DNA from: Candidatus Tokpelaia hoelldoblerii
Lineage (GTDB): Bacteria; Pseudomonadota; Alphaproteobacteria; Rhizobiales; Rhizobiaceae
Direction: 5' to 3'
NCBI GenBank assembly: GCA_002005325.1
Contig: CP017315.1
Span: 744,001 to 808,000, forward strand
Length of the DNA: 64,000 bases
Part shown: positions 52,597 to 62,592 of the stretch, piece after piece
How the letters are laid out: every line of letters begins with the position of its first letter
Numbering within the stretch: position 1 is the stretch's first letter
Made by a program: the position numbers and the translations under genes
The notes under the pieces: model-generated
The model's database searches: none
Told to the model about the DNA's origin: nothing
Seen by the model: the letters and a program-made list of their open reading frames with translations, nothing else

Positions 52597-54879
52597 ATGC
52601 CGGAAAATAATGGCAAAATGCCGACAGATGAACAGCGGCAATGGGCGCATGTTACCGGTGTCCCGCCTGCGTGGCGGCCGTCCGGCCTTGTCATATCCGT
52701 GCCGGATGATGTTTTCTTCCCTGTGCCGGAGAAGCAGCGCAGTGCGCGGTTTTTGCGTGTTGTGCAAGGCTGGCTGGCGCTGGAGGAAGCCTATGGCGTG
52801 CGTTTTCTGCTTGTGCCGGTTTTTGCCGCCGCCGGGGTGATCAGCTATTTTTCGTTCGTTCACGAAATATCATGGCTGCGCCTTGTTGCGCTGGCGCTTC
52901 TTATGGGTGCTTTGGCCTGTTTGTTCCGCCGTATCCGTTTTGTCGCACTGGGGTTTGGCTTTCTGGCTATTGCGGTTGCCGGCGCGCTGTGCGCCAGGCT
53001 TGAGGCAGCGCGTGTCGCAACCATTATGCTTGGCAATGAAACAACCACCTATATGACCGGCCGGATCGTGGCGCTGGAAGAAACCGGTTATGGCTATCGT
53101 TTGCAGCTTGATGTCATGGCAACAAACCGCCCCGCTTTATCAGCAAGGGTTGAACGGGTGCAGCTTTCCGCCCGTACCCTGCCGGAAGGTCTGGCAATTG
53201 GTGATGGCCTTGACGGGCTTGTGCGTTTGCGCCCCCCTTCGGGGCCGGTCTTGCCCGGCAGTTACGATTTCAGCTTTCATGCGTATTTTCGCGGCATTGG
53301 CGCACAGGGCTTTTTCATGGGAAAGCCGGACAAGGTTGACGTGCCGCCACCTGATGGCCTGCTGGCGCGGCTGCAAATCCGTGTCGCCCGTTTGCGGCAG
53401 ATGATGACACAGCGTATTCATGCCGCGATTGGCGGTGAGGCCGGCGCGATTTCCGCGGCGCTCATTACCGGCCAGCGCGGCGGTATCAGCAAAGAGACTC
53501 ATAAAGCCCTGCGCCTTGCCGGAATATCGCATATCCTTTCTATTTCGGGCCTGCATATGGCTATGGTCAGCGGCATGGTGCTGGTGGCTGCACGTGCTTT
53601 CACCGGTCTTTTCCCGGTATTCTCATCACGCCATGCGCCCGGAAAAATCGCCGCTGTCGCCGCACTTGGCATATCGGCGTTTTATCTGGTGCTGTCCGGG
53701 GCGGATGTTGCAGCGCAGCGCAGTTTTGTCATGGTTGCCGTCATGCTGGTTGCGGTCTTGTGTGACCGCGCGGCCATCACCATGCGCAATCTTGCCTTGG
53801 CGGCGCTGGTGACCATTCTGATCGTGCCGCATGAAATTTTAGGCCCAAGTTTTCAAATGTCGTTTTCGGCAACCGCAGTGCTGATCGCCGCGTTTCAATG
53901 GTGGAACCGGCGCAAAAGCCGTAAAGTGCATAAGGATTTACAGACATCAGGCCTGTTTTCACGTTTTGTGCTTGCTCCTTTGGTTGGCACGATTGCTTCA
54001 TCGGTGCTGGCGGGCACGGCCAGCGGTATTTTTGCCGCCTATCACTTCAACAACACAGCGCCGCTCGGAGTGCTGGGCAATGCGGTGACCTTTCCGCTCA
54101 TGTCTGTTATAGTGATGCCTTTTGCTCTTCTGGGTGCGGTTTTGATGCCGTTGCATCTGGAATGGCTGCCTTTGAAAATTATGGGGCTGGGGGTCTGGCT
54201 GGTGCAAAGAGCTGCTTATTGGGTGGCGGGATTATCGCCGGATTTCAGCCCGGGCGCTTTTCCGTCTTCAGCGCTTGCGGCTTTTTCCATCGCGCTGGTC
54301 TTGCTGGTGTTCTTGCGTTCCCCTTTGCGCATTATGGCCATTGCAGCATTTGTCTATGGGGTCATTTTGTGTGCCATTGCGCCGCGCCCGCTGGCGCTGA
54401 TTGCTGAAAATGCCCGTCTTGTCGCCGTACTGGATAAAAACGGGCGGCTGGCGGTGAACACAAGCCAGCCGCAGGCTTTTGTTCTGTCAAACTGGAAAGC
54501 GGCGTTTCGGGCGGAAGAGGTTTTGCGTCCGCGAGACCATGAAAATATGAAAGATACTTTGCAATCCGGCTTTGTCTGTGAAACGTTTTTGTTTTGTCAT
54601 GCGCCGCTTGCCAATGGTAAAATCCTTGCCATTGTCTCAAACCGGCTGATGGCAGACAAAGCCTGTGAGAGAGGCGATATCGTTCTGCTTGATTACAGCG
54701 GTGATGAAAGACCGTGCCCGGAAGGCCTGACAATCAGCCGCCGTGAACTGGCGCTTTATGGCTCTGCGGTGCTTTATGACACACCGGAGGGGACAGGGAT
54801 TATCTGGGCGTCGGGTGAACCGGAACGGCCATGGAATGCCCATCGCCGTTTTGCAAAAGCGGCGCGCGGTATGCCGTAG
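52597..54879 (+). CDS. comEC: ComEC/Rec2-family membrane protein
   Basis: 760 residues from ATG 52597, with AGGAG five bases upstream. After about 70 polar residues come hydrophobic segments, an N-terminal DUF4131-type region, and the Competence domain with ALITGQRGGISKETH and LRLAGISHILSISGLHMAMV. ComEC forms the inner-membrane channel for DNA uptake in competent bacteria. The C-terminal ~150 residues lack the HxHxDH motif of the metallo-beta-lactamase domain found in many ComECs, so this is the shorter form. No other competence genes are nearby. Confidence 0.9.
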   Translation: MPENNGKMPTDEQRQWAHVTGVPPAWRPSGLVISVPDDVFFPVPEKQRSARFLRVVQGWLALEEAYGVRFLLVPVFAAAGVISYFSFVHEISWLRLVALALLMGALACLFRRIRFVALGFGFLAIAVAGALCARLEAARVATIMLGNETTTYMTGRIVALEETGYGYRLQLDVMATNRPALSARVERVQLSARTLPEGLAIGDGLDGLVRLRPPSGPVLPGSYDFSFHAYFRGIGAQGFFMGKPDKVDVPPPDGLLARLQIRVARLRQMMTQRIHAAIGGEAGAISAALITGQRGGISKETHKALRLAGISHILSISGLHMAMVSGMVLVAARAFTGLFPVFSSRHAPGKIAAVAALGISAFYLVLSGADVAAQRSFVMVAVMLVAVLCDRAAITMRNLALAALVTILIVPHEILGPSFQMSFSATAVLIAAFQWWNRRKSRKVHKDLQTSGLFSRFVLAPLVGTIASSVLAGTASGIFAAYHFNNTAPLGVLGNAVTFPLMSVIVMPFALLGAVLMPLHLEWLPLKIMGLGVWLVQRAAYWVAGLSPDFSPGAFPSSALAAFSIALVLLVFLRSPLRIMAIAAFVYGVILCAIAPRPLALIAENARLVAVLDKNGRLAVNTSQPQAFVLSNWKAAFRAEEVLRPRDHENMKDTLQSGFVCETFLFCHAPLANGKILAIVSNRLMADKACERGDIVLLDYSGDERPCPEGLTISRRELALYGSAVLYDTPEGTGIIWASGEPERPWNAHRRFAKAARGMP

Positions 54880-54888
54880 GTTACAGGA

Positions 54889-55893
54889 TTATCCTTGTTG
54901 CAGTTTTTTAGCCGCATCGACGGCGAAATAGGTCAGAATGCCATCGCAGCCGGCGCGTTTGAAAGCCAGAAGCGTTTCCATCATGACGCGATCGCGGTCA
55001 AGCCAGCCATTGGCTGCAGCGGCAGCGATCATCGCGTATTCTCCTGAAACCTGATAGGCGAAAAGCGGTACGGAAAAAGCCTGTTTGAACCGCTGAATAA
55101 TATCAAGATAAGGCAGGCCCGGCTTCACCATCAGCATATCTGCGCCCTCAAGCAGATCCTGCCCGGCCTCACGGATAGCCTCGCCGCTGTTGGCGTGATC
55201 GATATAATAAGTGTTCTTGTCGCCTTTGAGCAGGCCGCCCGTGCCGATAGCGTCACGATAAGGGCCATAGAAGGCTGAAGAGAATTTGGCCGCATAGGAC
55301 ATAATCGCCACATCCTGAAAACCGTTGGCATCAAGCGCGTCACGGATAGCGCCGACCCTGCCGTCCATCATATCGGACGGAGCAATAATGTCGCTGCCGG
55401 CCTGCGCCTGTGACAATGCGGCACGGACAATCATTTCCACTGACTCATCATTGACGATTTCACCTTGACGCAAAATGCCGTCATGCCCGTGCGTTGTGTA
55501 GGGGTCAAGGGCGGCATCAGTTATCAAACCGATATCCTGCGTCTGTTTTTTCAGGTCCCGCGCAAAGCGGTTGACCAGGTTGTCAGGGTTGGTGATATAG
55601 GCACCATCCTCGGTTTTCACACTGTGAGGTTCACGGGCAAAAGGAGCAACGGCGGGAATGCCAAGCCCGGCGGCGCGCAGGGTTTCTTCCACTGCAACAT
55701 CCACAGAAAACCGGTAAACCCCTGGCATGGAAGGAATTTCTTCGCGCACACCCTTGCCTTCGCACAGGAAAACCGTCCACACGAGGTCATCCGCACTCAG
55801 GCGATTTTCCCGCACCAGACGCCGTGTCCAGCCAAATTTGCGGGTGCGGCGCAAGCGGCTGCTGCCGGTGATTTCATCTATTGTTCTTTTCAT
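54889..55893 (-). CDS. hemB: Delta-aminolevulinic acid dehydratase (porphobilinogen synthase)
   Basis: 334 residues from ATG 55893, with GGGA eight bases upstream. It joins two 5-aminolevulinates to porphobilinogen in heme synthesis. The two active-site lysines lie in SYAAKFSSAFYGPYRDA and MLMVKPG. The metal site reads TDAALDPYTTHGHDG without zinc cysteines, so it is the magnesium-type enzyme. Heme feeds CtaA, encoded downstream. Confidence 0.97.
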   Translation of the reverse strand: MKRTIDEITGSSRLRRTRKFGWTRRLVRENRLSADDLVWTVFLCEGKGVREEIPSMPGVYRFSVDVAVEETLRAAGLGIPAVAPFAREPHSVKTEDGAYITNPDNLVNRFARDLKKQTQDIGLITDAALDPYTTHGHDGILRQGEIVNDESVEMIVRAALSQAQAGSDIIAPSDMMDGRVGAIRDALDANGFQDVAIMSYAAKFSSAFYGPYRDAIGTGGLLKGDKNTYYIDHANSGEAIREAGQDLLEGADMLMVKPGLPYLDIIQRFKQAFSVPLFAYQVSGEYAMIAAAAANGWLDRDRVMMETLLAFKRAGCDGILTYFAVDAAKKLQQG

Positions 55894-56015
55894 TATCATA
55901 TCCCGCTGTTATGCTATGGTATGTATAACATAGTTTGATTGCAATGATAAAACAATTATAACAGATGTTAAGGATATCCGGCTGTATGGCAGAATCTTTA
56001 AAGGAGGGTGGCAGC

Positions 56016-57080
56016 ATGCAGGTTGATTTTGGTGGTGGTGGGGAGATCGCATTTTTTCGTGAGGGACGGGCGGGGATTATCCGCCTGGCGCGCCCGAAAG
56101 CATTGAATGCGCTGAATGAGCCAATGGTTGAAGCAATGGCAAAGGCTTTGCAGGCATGGGAAGATGATGCCTCTGTCTCCTGTATTCTGGTGGAGGGGGA
56201 TGGCCGCGCTTTCTGCAGCGGCGGTGATATTGTCGCTGCCTGGCACGCCGGCAAGGCAGGCCATCCGGCTTATGAATTTTTCGAGAAAGAATATGCGCTG
56301 AACGCTTATATCGGCCGCTATTCGAAGCCCTATGTCGCGTTTATGGACGGGATTGTCATGGGCGGCGGCGCCGGTATCTCCGTGCACGGCTCACACCGGA
56401 TTGTGACGGAAAATACGGTTTTCGCCATGCCGGAAACAGCAATCGGCTTTTATCCTGATGCGGGGGCCGGGGCGTATCTGCCATCCATGCCCTATGCGAT
56501 GGGGGCTTATCTGGCGCTGACCGGCAACAGCATAAAATGGGGCGACTGTCTGCAAAGCGGTATTGCCACCCATGCGATTGCTTTGGAAGATTATGATGTT
56601 TTGCGGCAGGCGCTGATTGAAGAAGGCAATCCGCGCCCGGCGCTTGAAGAGGTTGCCGTTGAGCCTGATTATGAAACCGATATTCAGACCCGCACCCTGA
56701 TGGCGGAGTGTTTTTCCGGTGCAAGTGTTGAGGATTGTTTGCAGCGCTTGCAGACAAAGGCGGGAGAAGGCAATGAGTTTGCCATACAAACCCTGACAAC
56801 GATTCTGGCGCGTTCGCCCATCAGCGTCAAGGTTGCTTTTCGCCATATTGTGCAGTGCCAGCGGCTGGGGCTTGACAATGTCATGGCGGTGGAGAACCGC
56901 ATTACCCGCCATATGATAGAAAGCCATGATTTTTATGAGGGGATTCGTGCGCTGCTGATTGATAAGGACAAAAAGCCGCAATGGCAGCTGCAAACCCTTG
57001 AAGAGGTTGATGAAACCCTGGTTGATGTCTATTTCCAGGCAAATGAACAGGAAGAAAATATAAAAGAGGTGCGTGTGTGA
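56016..57080 (+). CDS. Enoyl-CoA hydratase/isomerase family, 3-hydroxyisobutyryl-CoA hydrolase-like
   Basis: 354 residues from ATG 56016, which has a strong AAGGAGGG site seven bases upstream. The crotonase fold shows GRAFCSGGDIVA and DGIVMGGGAGIS, forming the oxyanion hole. MPETAIGFYPDAGA is the Glu/Asp block typical of the hydrolase branch (ECH_2). That enzyme releases 3-hydroxyisobutyrate in valine breakdown, but other acyl-CoAs are possible. It overlaps the next gene by 4 bp. Confidence 0.85.
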   Translation: MQVDFGGGGEIAFFREGRAGIIRLARPKALNALNEPMVEAMAKALQAWEDDASVSCILVEGDGRAFCSGGDIVAAWHAGKAGHPAYEFFEKEYALNAYIGRYSKPYVAFMDGIVMGGGAGISVHGSHRIVTENTVFAMPETAIGFYPDAGAGAYLPSMPYAMGAYLALTGNSIKWGDCLQSGIATHAIALEDYDVLRQALIEEGNPRPALEEVAVEPDYETDIQTRTLMAECFSGASVEDCLQRLQTKAGEGNEFAIQTLTTILARSPISVKVAFRHIVQCQRLGLDNVMAVENRITRHMIESHDFYEGIRALLIDKDKKPQWQLQTLEEVDETLVDVYFQANEQEENIKEVRV

Positions 57081-57556
57081 TAAAGTATATCCGGCCCCGT
57101 ATATCGCGCCTGTTGCCCTTGTCCTGGCCTGTCCGTCTCGAAGCAGAAAACCTGCCGGTGATTTTGCGGGCTTTCGGCTGGTTTCTGGCCCTGTTTTATT
57201 GCTGCCGCGGCATATTTTACTGGTTGTTGCTGACGGGTGTTTTTTCGGGTGATGTCTGGCGTTTTGATCTTATGCCGGGCAGTTGGCGGGTGCTGTGTAC
57301 AGCACTGGCCATCGCCTATCCTGTTGCGGCCTGCGGGCTGTGGATGGGCGCGCGCTGGGGCCGGATTGTATGGATTGCGGCCGCGGTTTTTGAAAGCCTG
57401 TGCCTGACGGCCTATTCCGGTTACTTTATCTGGAATATCTGGCTGCCTCTGTTGAACTTGCTGTTTTTGTCCGGTTATTACGGTATGAGTTTTTATCTGC
57501 GGTTTTTAAATCGCAACCGGAAAAAAGAAGAAGATCACGCCATTGTTGATTATTGA
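57077..57556 (+). CDS. Small integral membrane protein (DUF6163-like)
   Basis: A 159-residue protein with four likely membrane segments (about 28-52, 70-92, 98-118 and 120-142) and a basic, charged tail. It resembles the rhizobial DUF6163 family, though I am not certain. It starts with GTG in a GTGA overlap with the preceding hydrolase gene, so it is translationally coupled to it. Function unknown. Confidence 0.75.
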   Translation: MIKYIRPRISRLLPLSWPVRLEAENLPVILRAFGWFLALFYCCRGIFYWLLLTGVFSGDVWRFDLMPGSWRVLCTALAIAYPVAACGLWMGARWGRIVWIAAAVFESLCLTAYSGYFIWNIWLPLLNLLFLSGYYGMSFYLRFLNRNRKKEEDHAIVDY

Positions 57557-57713
57557 ATGCCGGGGTATTTTGCCGGTGAGGATTGTTGCATGTTTGCAAC
57601 ATTCGGGATGTCTTTAAGAAAAAACAACTTTTATCCGCTATGTTCATTTTTTTGACATGATAAGGGTGCAACTGTACCTTTGACAGTTTACCCGATAAAG
57701 CGGATTGAAGAGA

Positions 57714-58964
57714 ATGAAACATAAAAGCGCATTTGATCGCAGAACCTTCCTGAAAACATTGATGGGGGCAGCCGCATTGAGCGTGGCAGGGCAGGCCTGC
57801 GCCGTGGAGGGCAGGAGCTGGGATGACGCTTTTGACGTGCGTGTTTCCGCCGGTGGCGAACAGGTGGCTTCCAATCAACCGGTTTTGAGTCTCGCAACTG
57901 TTGCCTATACAGAAATGGCGATTGCAACTTACAGCAATATTGTCAGTCAGGGCGGCTGGGGGCTTGTGCCGACACAGCAGGGCCCTTTGCAGACAGGTGT
58001 GAAACATCCGGCGGTGACGGCCTTGCGCGAGCGGCTCTTTGTTTCGGGCGATCTGGCGCGCGGTGTTGGTGTGTCTCAGGTTTTTGACAGCTATGTTGAG
58101 GGTGCGGTGCGCCGTTTTCAGGCGCGTCATGGTCTGCCGGTTGACGGGCAGGTAGGGGATGTAACCTATCGCGCGCTCAATGTCAGCGCTGATATGCGCC
58201 TCAATCAGTTGCATAAAAACCTTGAGCGGCTCAACAAGGTTGTGGCGAAAACCGCTGATGAAAAGCGCTTTGTCATGGTCAATGTGCCATCAGCCCAGAT
58301 TGAGGCGGTGGAAAAGGTCATGGTTGTTCAGCGCCATACGGCTGTTGTCGGCAAGATAGACCGGCAGACGCCGATTCTGGATTCCAAAATCCATGAGATT
58401 ATTCTTAATCCGTTCTGGACGGTGCCGAAGTCGATTATCCGCAAGGATATTATTCCGTTGATGCGTAAAGAGCCCAATTATCTCACGGATAATAATATCC
58501 ATCTGTTCAATAACAGGGGCCAGGAAGTCCTGCCCCAGTCGGTTGACTGGAATACGGATGAGGCTGTGGGGCTGATGTTCCGGCAGGATCCGGGTAAAAT
58601 CAACGCCATGTCGTCAACCAAAATCAATTTCCATAACAGGCATGCTGTTTATATGCATGATACGCCGCAACAGGGATTGTTTAACAACCTGATGCGGTTT
58701 GATTCTTCCGGTTGTATCCGTGTGCACAATGTCCGCGATCTGAATTTGTGGATTTTGCAAAATACTGCGGGCTGGGACAGAATGTCGATGGAAAAGGTGA
58801 TCTATTCACGCAAAAATACGCCGATTGCAGTCAAGGATCCTGTGCCGCTGCATTTTGTCTATATCTCCGCCTGGTCAACCGATGATGGTGTGGTGCAGTT
58901 CCGTGATGATATTTATCATATGGATGGCGCGCCGGAGCTGGCTTTCGGCGATATTGCCCGGTAA
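57714..58964 (+). CDS. L,D-transpeptidase (YcbB/LdtD type) with Tat-like signal
   Basis: 416 residues from ATG 57714. The N-terminus has DRRTFLKT followed by a hydrophobic stretch, matching a twin-arginine export signal. A peptidoglycan-binding domain (VRRFQARHGLPVDGQVGD, near 135) precedes the YkuD catalytic domain. That domain includes HDTPQQGLF and the nucleophile motif SSGCIRV near 336. It makes 3-3 crosslinks in peptidoglycan or attaches proteins to it. A small GTTGCA/TGCAAC dyad (57585-57600) lies in the 157-bp upstream gap. Confidence 0.92.
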   Translation: MKHKSAFDRRTFLKTLMGAAALSVAGQACAVEGRSWDDAFDVRVSAGGEQVASNQPVLSLATVAYTEMAIATYSNIVSQGGWGLVPTQQGPLQTGVKHPAVTALRERLFVSGDLARGVGVSQVFDSYVEGAVRRFQARHGLPVDGQVGDVTYRALNVSADMRLNQLHKNLERLNKVVAKTADEKRFVMVNVPSAQIEAVEKVMVVQRHTAVVGKIDRQTPILDSKIHEIILNPFWTVPKSIIRKDIIPLMRKEPNYLTDNNIHLFNNRGQEVLPQSVDWNTDEAVGLMFRQDPGKINAMSSTKINFHNRHAVYMHDTPQQGLFNNLMRFDSSGCIRVHNVRDLNLWILQNTAGWDRMSMEKVIYSRKNTPIAVKDPVPLHFVYISAWSTDDGVVQFRDDIYHMDGAPELAFGDIAR

Positions 58965-58992
58965 TAAAAACCGGATTTTGTATTTTATGGGG

Positions 58993-59011
58993 GCGCGGCA
59001 GTGTGCCGCGC
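58993..59011 (+). terminator. GC-rich hairpin after the L,D-transpeptidase gene
   Basis: GCGCGGCA (58993-59000) and TGCCGCGC (59004-59011) form a perfect 8-bp stem with a 3-nt loop, 28 bp after the stop. A T-rich stretch follows only after about ten bases. It is probably a weak intrinsic terminator. Confidence 0.5.
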
Positions 59012-59089
59012 TACAATTGTCTTGTTTTTACCGGTTGATTGTTGCACGAAAGGCGGAGCAATTTTTTATGGCAAGGCATGATATTTGTT

Positions 59090-60184
59090 ATGAGCAATAC
59101 CCGAAAAACTGTAATGGCAGGTTTAACACCTGGACAGAAGAAGAACCGGCGGCAGGTCGCCAATTGGCTTTATCTGGTTGTATCCCTGCTTCTGGTCAGT
59201 TTGCTGGTGGGCGGCATAACAAGGCTGACAGATTCCGGGCTGTCGATTACCGAATGGAAACCGCTTGTCGGTATTATCCCGCCGATCGGTGAAGCACAGT
59301 GGCTGGAAGAGTTTGCCAAATATCAGCAGATTGCCCAGTACAAACACCTCAAATACGGCATGACACCGGGGGAATATAAATTCATCTTCTGGTGGGAGTG
59401 GGGACACCGGCTGCTGACACGCATTGTGCTGGTTATCTTCACGGCATTGCCGCTGATGTTTTTCTGGATAACGGGCAAGCTGGAACGGCAGGTGAAATGG
59501 CGCCTGCTGGGCACTCTGGCGCTGGGCGGTTTGCAGGGGGGGGTCGGCTGGTGGATGGTGTCTTCCGGTGTCGGTGACAGTGACTTGCTCTATGTCAGCT
59601 CCTATCGTCTGGCGCTTCATCTCATTTTGGCCTGCCTGCTGATTGTTTCCGGCCTCACTCTGGCGCGCCGCCTTGAAAGCTGTCAAACGCCGCCTGCCTC
59701 ACATGGAGCGCATGTTTTTGCCGGCTGGCTGATTTTTCTGATTCTGGTGCAGATTTATCTTGGCGCTCTGGTTGCAGGTATTCGCGCCGGCTCGGATTTT
59801 AACACTTGGCCGCTGATGAATGAGGCATGGATACCGGCCGGGCTGTTTGACTTGCAGCCTTGGTGGCACAATTTTTTTGAAAATACCATGACTGTGCAGT
59901 TTGTGCACCGCTCTTTTGCCTGGTTTCTGATTGTGATAACGGCGGTGCATGCATTCTGGCTGCAAAGACGTTTTCCCGGTACAGCGCATGTCTTCCGCGC
60001 CATGCTGCTTCTGGTGCTGATGCTGCTACAGGCGATGATCGGTGTTGCCACCCTGTTGCTGGCGGTTCCGTTAAACTGGGGTGTTTTTCATCAGGGTTTT
60101 GCGCTTGTTGTCCTGTGCTATGCGGTTATTCACTGGGTAAGCTGCAAGGGCACATTGCCCGTCCCTTCAGAGTCCAAGCATTAA
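59090..60184 (+). CDS. ctaA: Heme A synthase
   Basis: About 364 residues of a membrane enzyme that oxidises heme O to heme A for cytochrome aa3 oxidase. Eight hydrophobic segments are visible. Conserved blocks are GGITRLTDSGLSITEWKP, WWEWGHRLLTR with a heme-ligand His, and FVHRSFAW and GVFHQGFAL with the others. The start is uncertain: ATG 59090 and ATG 59078 both lack a well-placed site. It ends in an 18-bp convergent overlap with argC. A G8 run lies at 59536-59543. Confidence 0.94.
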   Translation: MSNTRKTVMAGLTPGQKKNRRQVANWLYLVVSLLLVSLLVGGITRLTDSGLSITEWKPLVGIIPPIGEAQWLEEFAKYQQIAQYKHLKYGMTPGEYKFIFWWEWGHRLLTRIVLVIFTALPLMFFWITGKLERQVKWRLLGTLALGGLQGGVGWWMVSSGVGDSDLLYVSSYRLALHLILACLLIVSGLTLARRLESCQTPPASHGAHVFAGWLIFLILVQIYLGALVAGIRAGSDFNTWPLMNEAWIPAGLFDLQPWWHNFFENTMTVQFVHRSFAWFLIVITAVHAFWLQRRFPGTAHVFRAMLLLVLMLLQAMIGVATLLLAVPLNWGVFHQGFALVVLCYAVIHWVSCKGTLPVPSESKH

Positions 60185-61093
60185 ATCGAGATTTTGCACG
60201 GCCGCGCCGGAGGCGCCCTTGCCAAGATTATCAAGCACGGCCACAAGGTTGACCAGTCCGGCATCGGCATTGCCGGTGACATACAGTTTCATCCGGTCGC
60301 TGCCGGCATAGTCTTCCGCATCAATACGCGGGGTGCCGGCCGTTTCTTCCAGCGTGGCAAGCGTGACAATATCCTGCCCTTCATAGTGTTCAGCCAGGGT
60401 TTGATGAATGCTGTGCAGGCTGGCTTTGGGGGCGAGCAGGCGCAGATAAAGCGGAACGCAGACAATCATGCCCTGGGCAAAGCGTCCGACAGCAGGGGTA
60501 AAAACAGGCTTGTGGGCAAGCAGGCCGTGGGTGGTAATTTCCGGTACATGTTTATGGTTGAGCGATAATCCATACAGAAAATGGCTGGCGTGGATTGCGT
60601 CTTCCTGTGTGCTGTTTTCCATCTGTGCAATCAGCTGTTTGCCGCCGCCGGTATAACCGGAAACGGCATGAACTGAAACGGGGTAATCCTGCGGCAATAA
60701 TCCTGCCTCGCGCAAGGGCCGGACAAGTGCAAGCGCGCCGGTGGGATAACAACCAGGATTGGCGACATATTGTGCGCTGGCGATACGGTTTTTCTGCCCT
60801 TTTGTCAGTTCGCCAAAGCCATAGACCCAGTCGGGGGCAATACGGTGGGCGGTTGAGCTGTCGATAATGCGCGTTGGCGCGCCTTGCGCCAGTTTGACAG
60901 CTGCACGCGCTGCCTCATCCGGCAGGCACAAAATGGCGATATCGGCAGCGCGCAGGTAATCAGCGCGCAGAGTCTGGTTGCGGCGTTCCGCTTCCGGCAG
61001 TGACAGCAGTTCTATATCATTGCGCTGGCCAAGGCGGGCGCGGATCTGCAGGCCGGTTGTGCCATGTTCGCCATCAATGAAAATCTTCGCCAT
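60167..61093 (-). CDS. argC: N-acetyl-gamma-glutamyl-phosphate reductase (short type)
   Basis: 308 residues from ATG 61093. It reduces N-acetylglutamyl phosphate in arginine synthesis. The NAD(P) motif is at the start (MAKIFIDGEHGTTGLQI) and the catalytic Cys is in ANPGCYPTGA. It belongs to the shorter AGPR type 2 found in alphaproteobacteria. Its end overlaps ctaA tail to tail. It is divergent from glyA. Confidence 0.95.
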   Translation of the reverse strand: MAKIFIDGEHGTTGLQIRARLGQRNDIELLSLPEAERRNQTLRADYLRAADIAILCLPDEAARAAVKLAQGAPTRIIDSSTAHRIAPDWVYGFGELTKGQKNRIASAQYVANPGCYPTGALALVRPLREAGLLPQDYPVSVHAVSGYTGGGKQLIAQMENSTQEDAIHASHFLYGLSLNHKHVPEITTHGLLAHKPVFTPAVGRFAQGMIVCVPLYLRLLAPKASLHSIHQTLAEHYEGQDIVTLATLEETAGTPRIDAEDYAGSDRMKLYVTGNADAGLVNLVAVLDNLGKGASGAAVQNLDLMLGL

Positions 61094-61267
61094 GGGTTCT
61101 GTCCTTCTGCAAGCGCTGTTGTATCCTGTTTCATAAAGCAAAATAGCATGGATGTCATATGATAATGTGCAGGAAAAGCAGGCAAGGTATAAGAAGGGCA
61201 TTGGCGCGCGGGAAGGAAGTATGCTAAGCCGGAGAAACCGCATTTGGAAATATGAAGGATGATTGTT

Positions 61268-62575
61268 ATGCCTCGGAATTCAAATACATCTGTTGACCGT
61301 TTTTTTAACAGCGATCTTGAAACCGTTGATGCTGATATTTTTAACGCCATTCGCGGCGAACTTTCCCGCCAGCGTGATGAAATTGAGCTGATTGCTTCTG
61401 AAAATATCGTATCCCGCGCTGTTCTGGAAGCGCAGGGGTCGGTTCTGACCAATAAATATGCTGAAGGCTATCCGGGCAAGCGCTATTATGGCGGTTGCCA
61501 GTTTGCCGACGTGGTGGAAGAACTGGCGATAGAACGGGCCAAAAAGCTGTTTGGCAGCGCCTTTGCCAATGTGCAGCCCAATTCCGGCAGCCAGATGAAC
61601 CAGGCGGTGTTTCTGGCGCTGTTGACACCCGGTGATACCTTTATGGGGCTGGATCTCAACTCTGGCGGCCATCTTACCCATGGCTCACCCGTCAATATGT
61701 CGGGCAAATGGTTTAATGTTGTTCCTTACGGGGTGCGCCGTGACGATGATCTGCTCGATATGGATGAGGTTGCGGCATTGGCGCACAGGCACAAGCCAAA
61801 GCTTATCCTTGCCGGCGGTACTGCCTATTCACGCCTTTGGGACTGGAAGCGCTTTCGTGAAATCGCTGATGAGGTTGGCGCTTGTCTCATGGTGGATATG
61901 GCGCATATCGCCGGCCTGGTCGCCGGCGGGCAGCATCCCTCACCGGTGCCGCACGCCCATGTGGTGACAACCACAACGCACAAATCATTGCGCGGCCCGC
62001 GCGGCGGCATGATTTTGACCAATGATGAGGATATCGCCAAAAAGATCAATTCAGCCGTCTTCCCGGGCTTGCAAGGCGGGCCGTTGATGCATGTGATTGC
62101 CGGCAAGGCCGTGGCCTTGGGCGAGGCTTTGCAGCCGGAGTTTAAGACCTATGCCGCCAATATTGTCAAAAATGCCAGAACGCTTGCTGAAACCCTGCAG
62201 AAAAACGGACTGGATATTGTTTCCGGCGGCACGGACAATCACCTGATGCTGGTTGACTTGCGGCCGAAGAACGCCACCGGTAAACGCGCCGAGGCGGCGC
62301 TCGGGCGTGCCAATATCATCTGCAATAAAAACGGCATTCCGTTTGATCCTGAAAAGCCGTTTGTCACATCCGGTATCCGTCTTGGCACACCGGCGGGCAC
62401 AACACGCGGTTTTGGCGAGGCGGAATTCCGCATGATCGGCACATTGATTGGCGAGGTGATTGACGGTTTGCGCACAGCCAATTCTGACGATGGGAACGCC
62501 GAGGTTGAAGCGTCTGTGCGTAAAAAAGTCGGTGCTTTGATAGAAAATTTTCCTCTCTATTCCTATCTTGGGTAA
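61268..62575 (+). CDS. glyA: Serine hydroxymethyltransferase
   Basis: 435 residues from ATG 61268, with AAGGA eight bases upstream; ATG 61259 overlaps that site. A PLP enzyme that converts serine and tetrahydrofolate to glycine and methylene-THF. The PLP lysine is in TTTHKSLRGPRGG. YAEGYPGKRYYGGC and the DMAHIAGLVAGG block are intact. No glycine riboswitch or clear operator was seen upstream. Confidence 0.97.
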   Translation: MPRNSNTSVDRFFNSDLETVDADIFNAIRGELSRQRDEIELIASENIVSRAVLEAQGSVLTNKYAEGYPGKRYYGGCQFADVVEELAIERAKKLFGSAFANVQPNSGSQMNQAVFLALLTPGDTFMGLDLNSGGHLTHGSPVNMSGKWFNVVPYGVRRDDDLLDMDEVAALAHRHKPKLILAGGTAYSRLWDWKRFREIADEVGACLMVDMAHIAGLVAGGQHPSPVPHAHVVTTTTHKSLRGPRGGMILTNDEDIAKKINSAVFPGLQGGPLMHVIAGKAVALGEALQPEFKTYAANIVKNARTLAETLQKNGLDIVSGGTDNHLMLVDLRPKNATGKRAEAALGRANIICNKNGIPFDPEKPFVTSGIRLGTPAGTTRGFGEAEFRMIGTLIGEVIDGLRTANSDDGNAEVEASVRKKVGALIENFPLYSYLG

Positions 62576-62592
62576 AGACAGATTATCAATGA

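Noticed and set aside
61094..61267. Riboswitch upstream of glyA
   Set aside because: I looked for a glycine- or SAM-type conserved core in the divergent argC-glyA gap and saw none.
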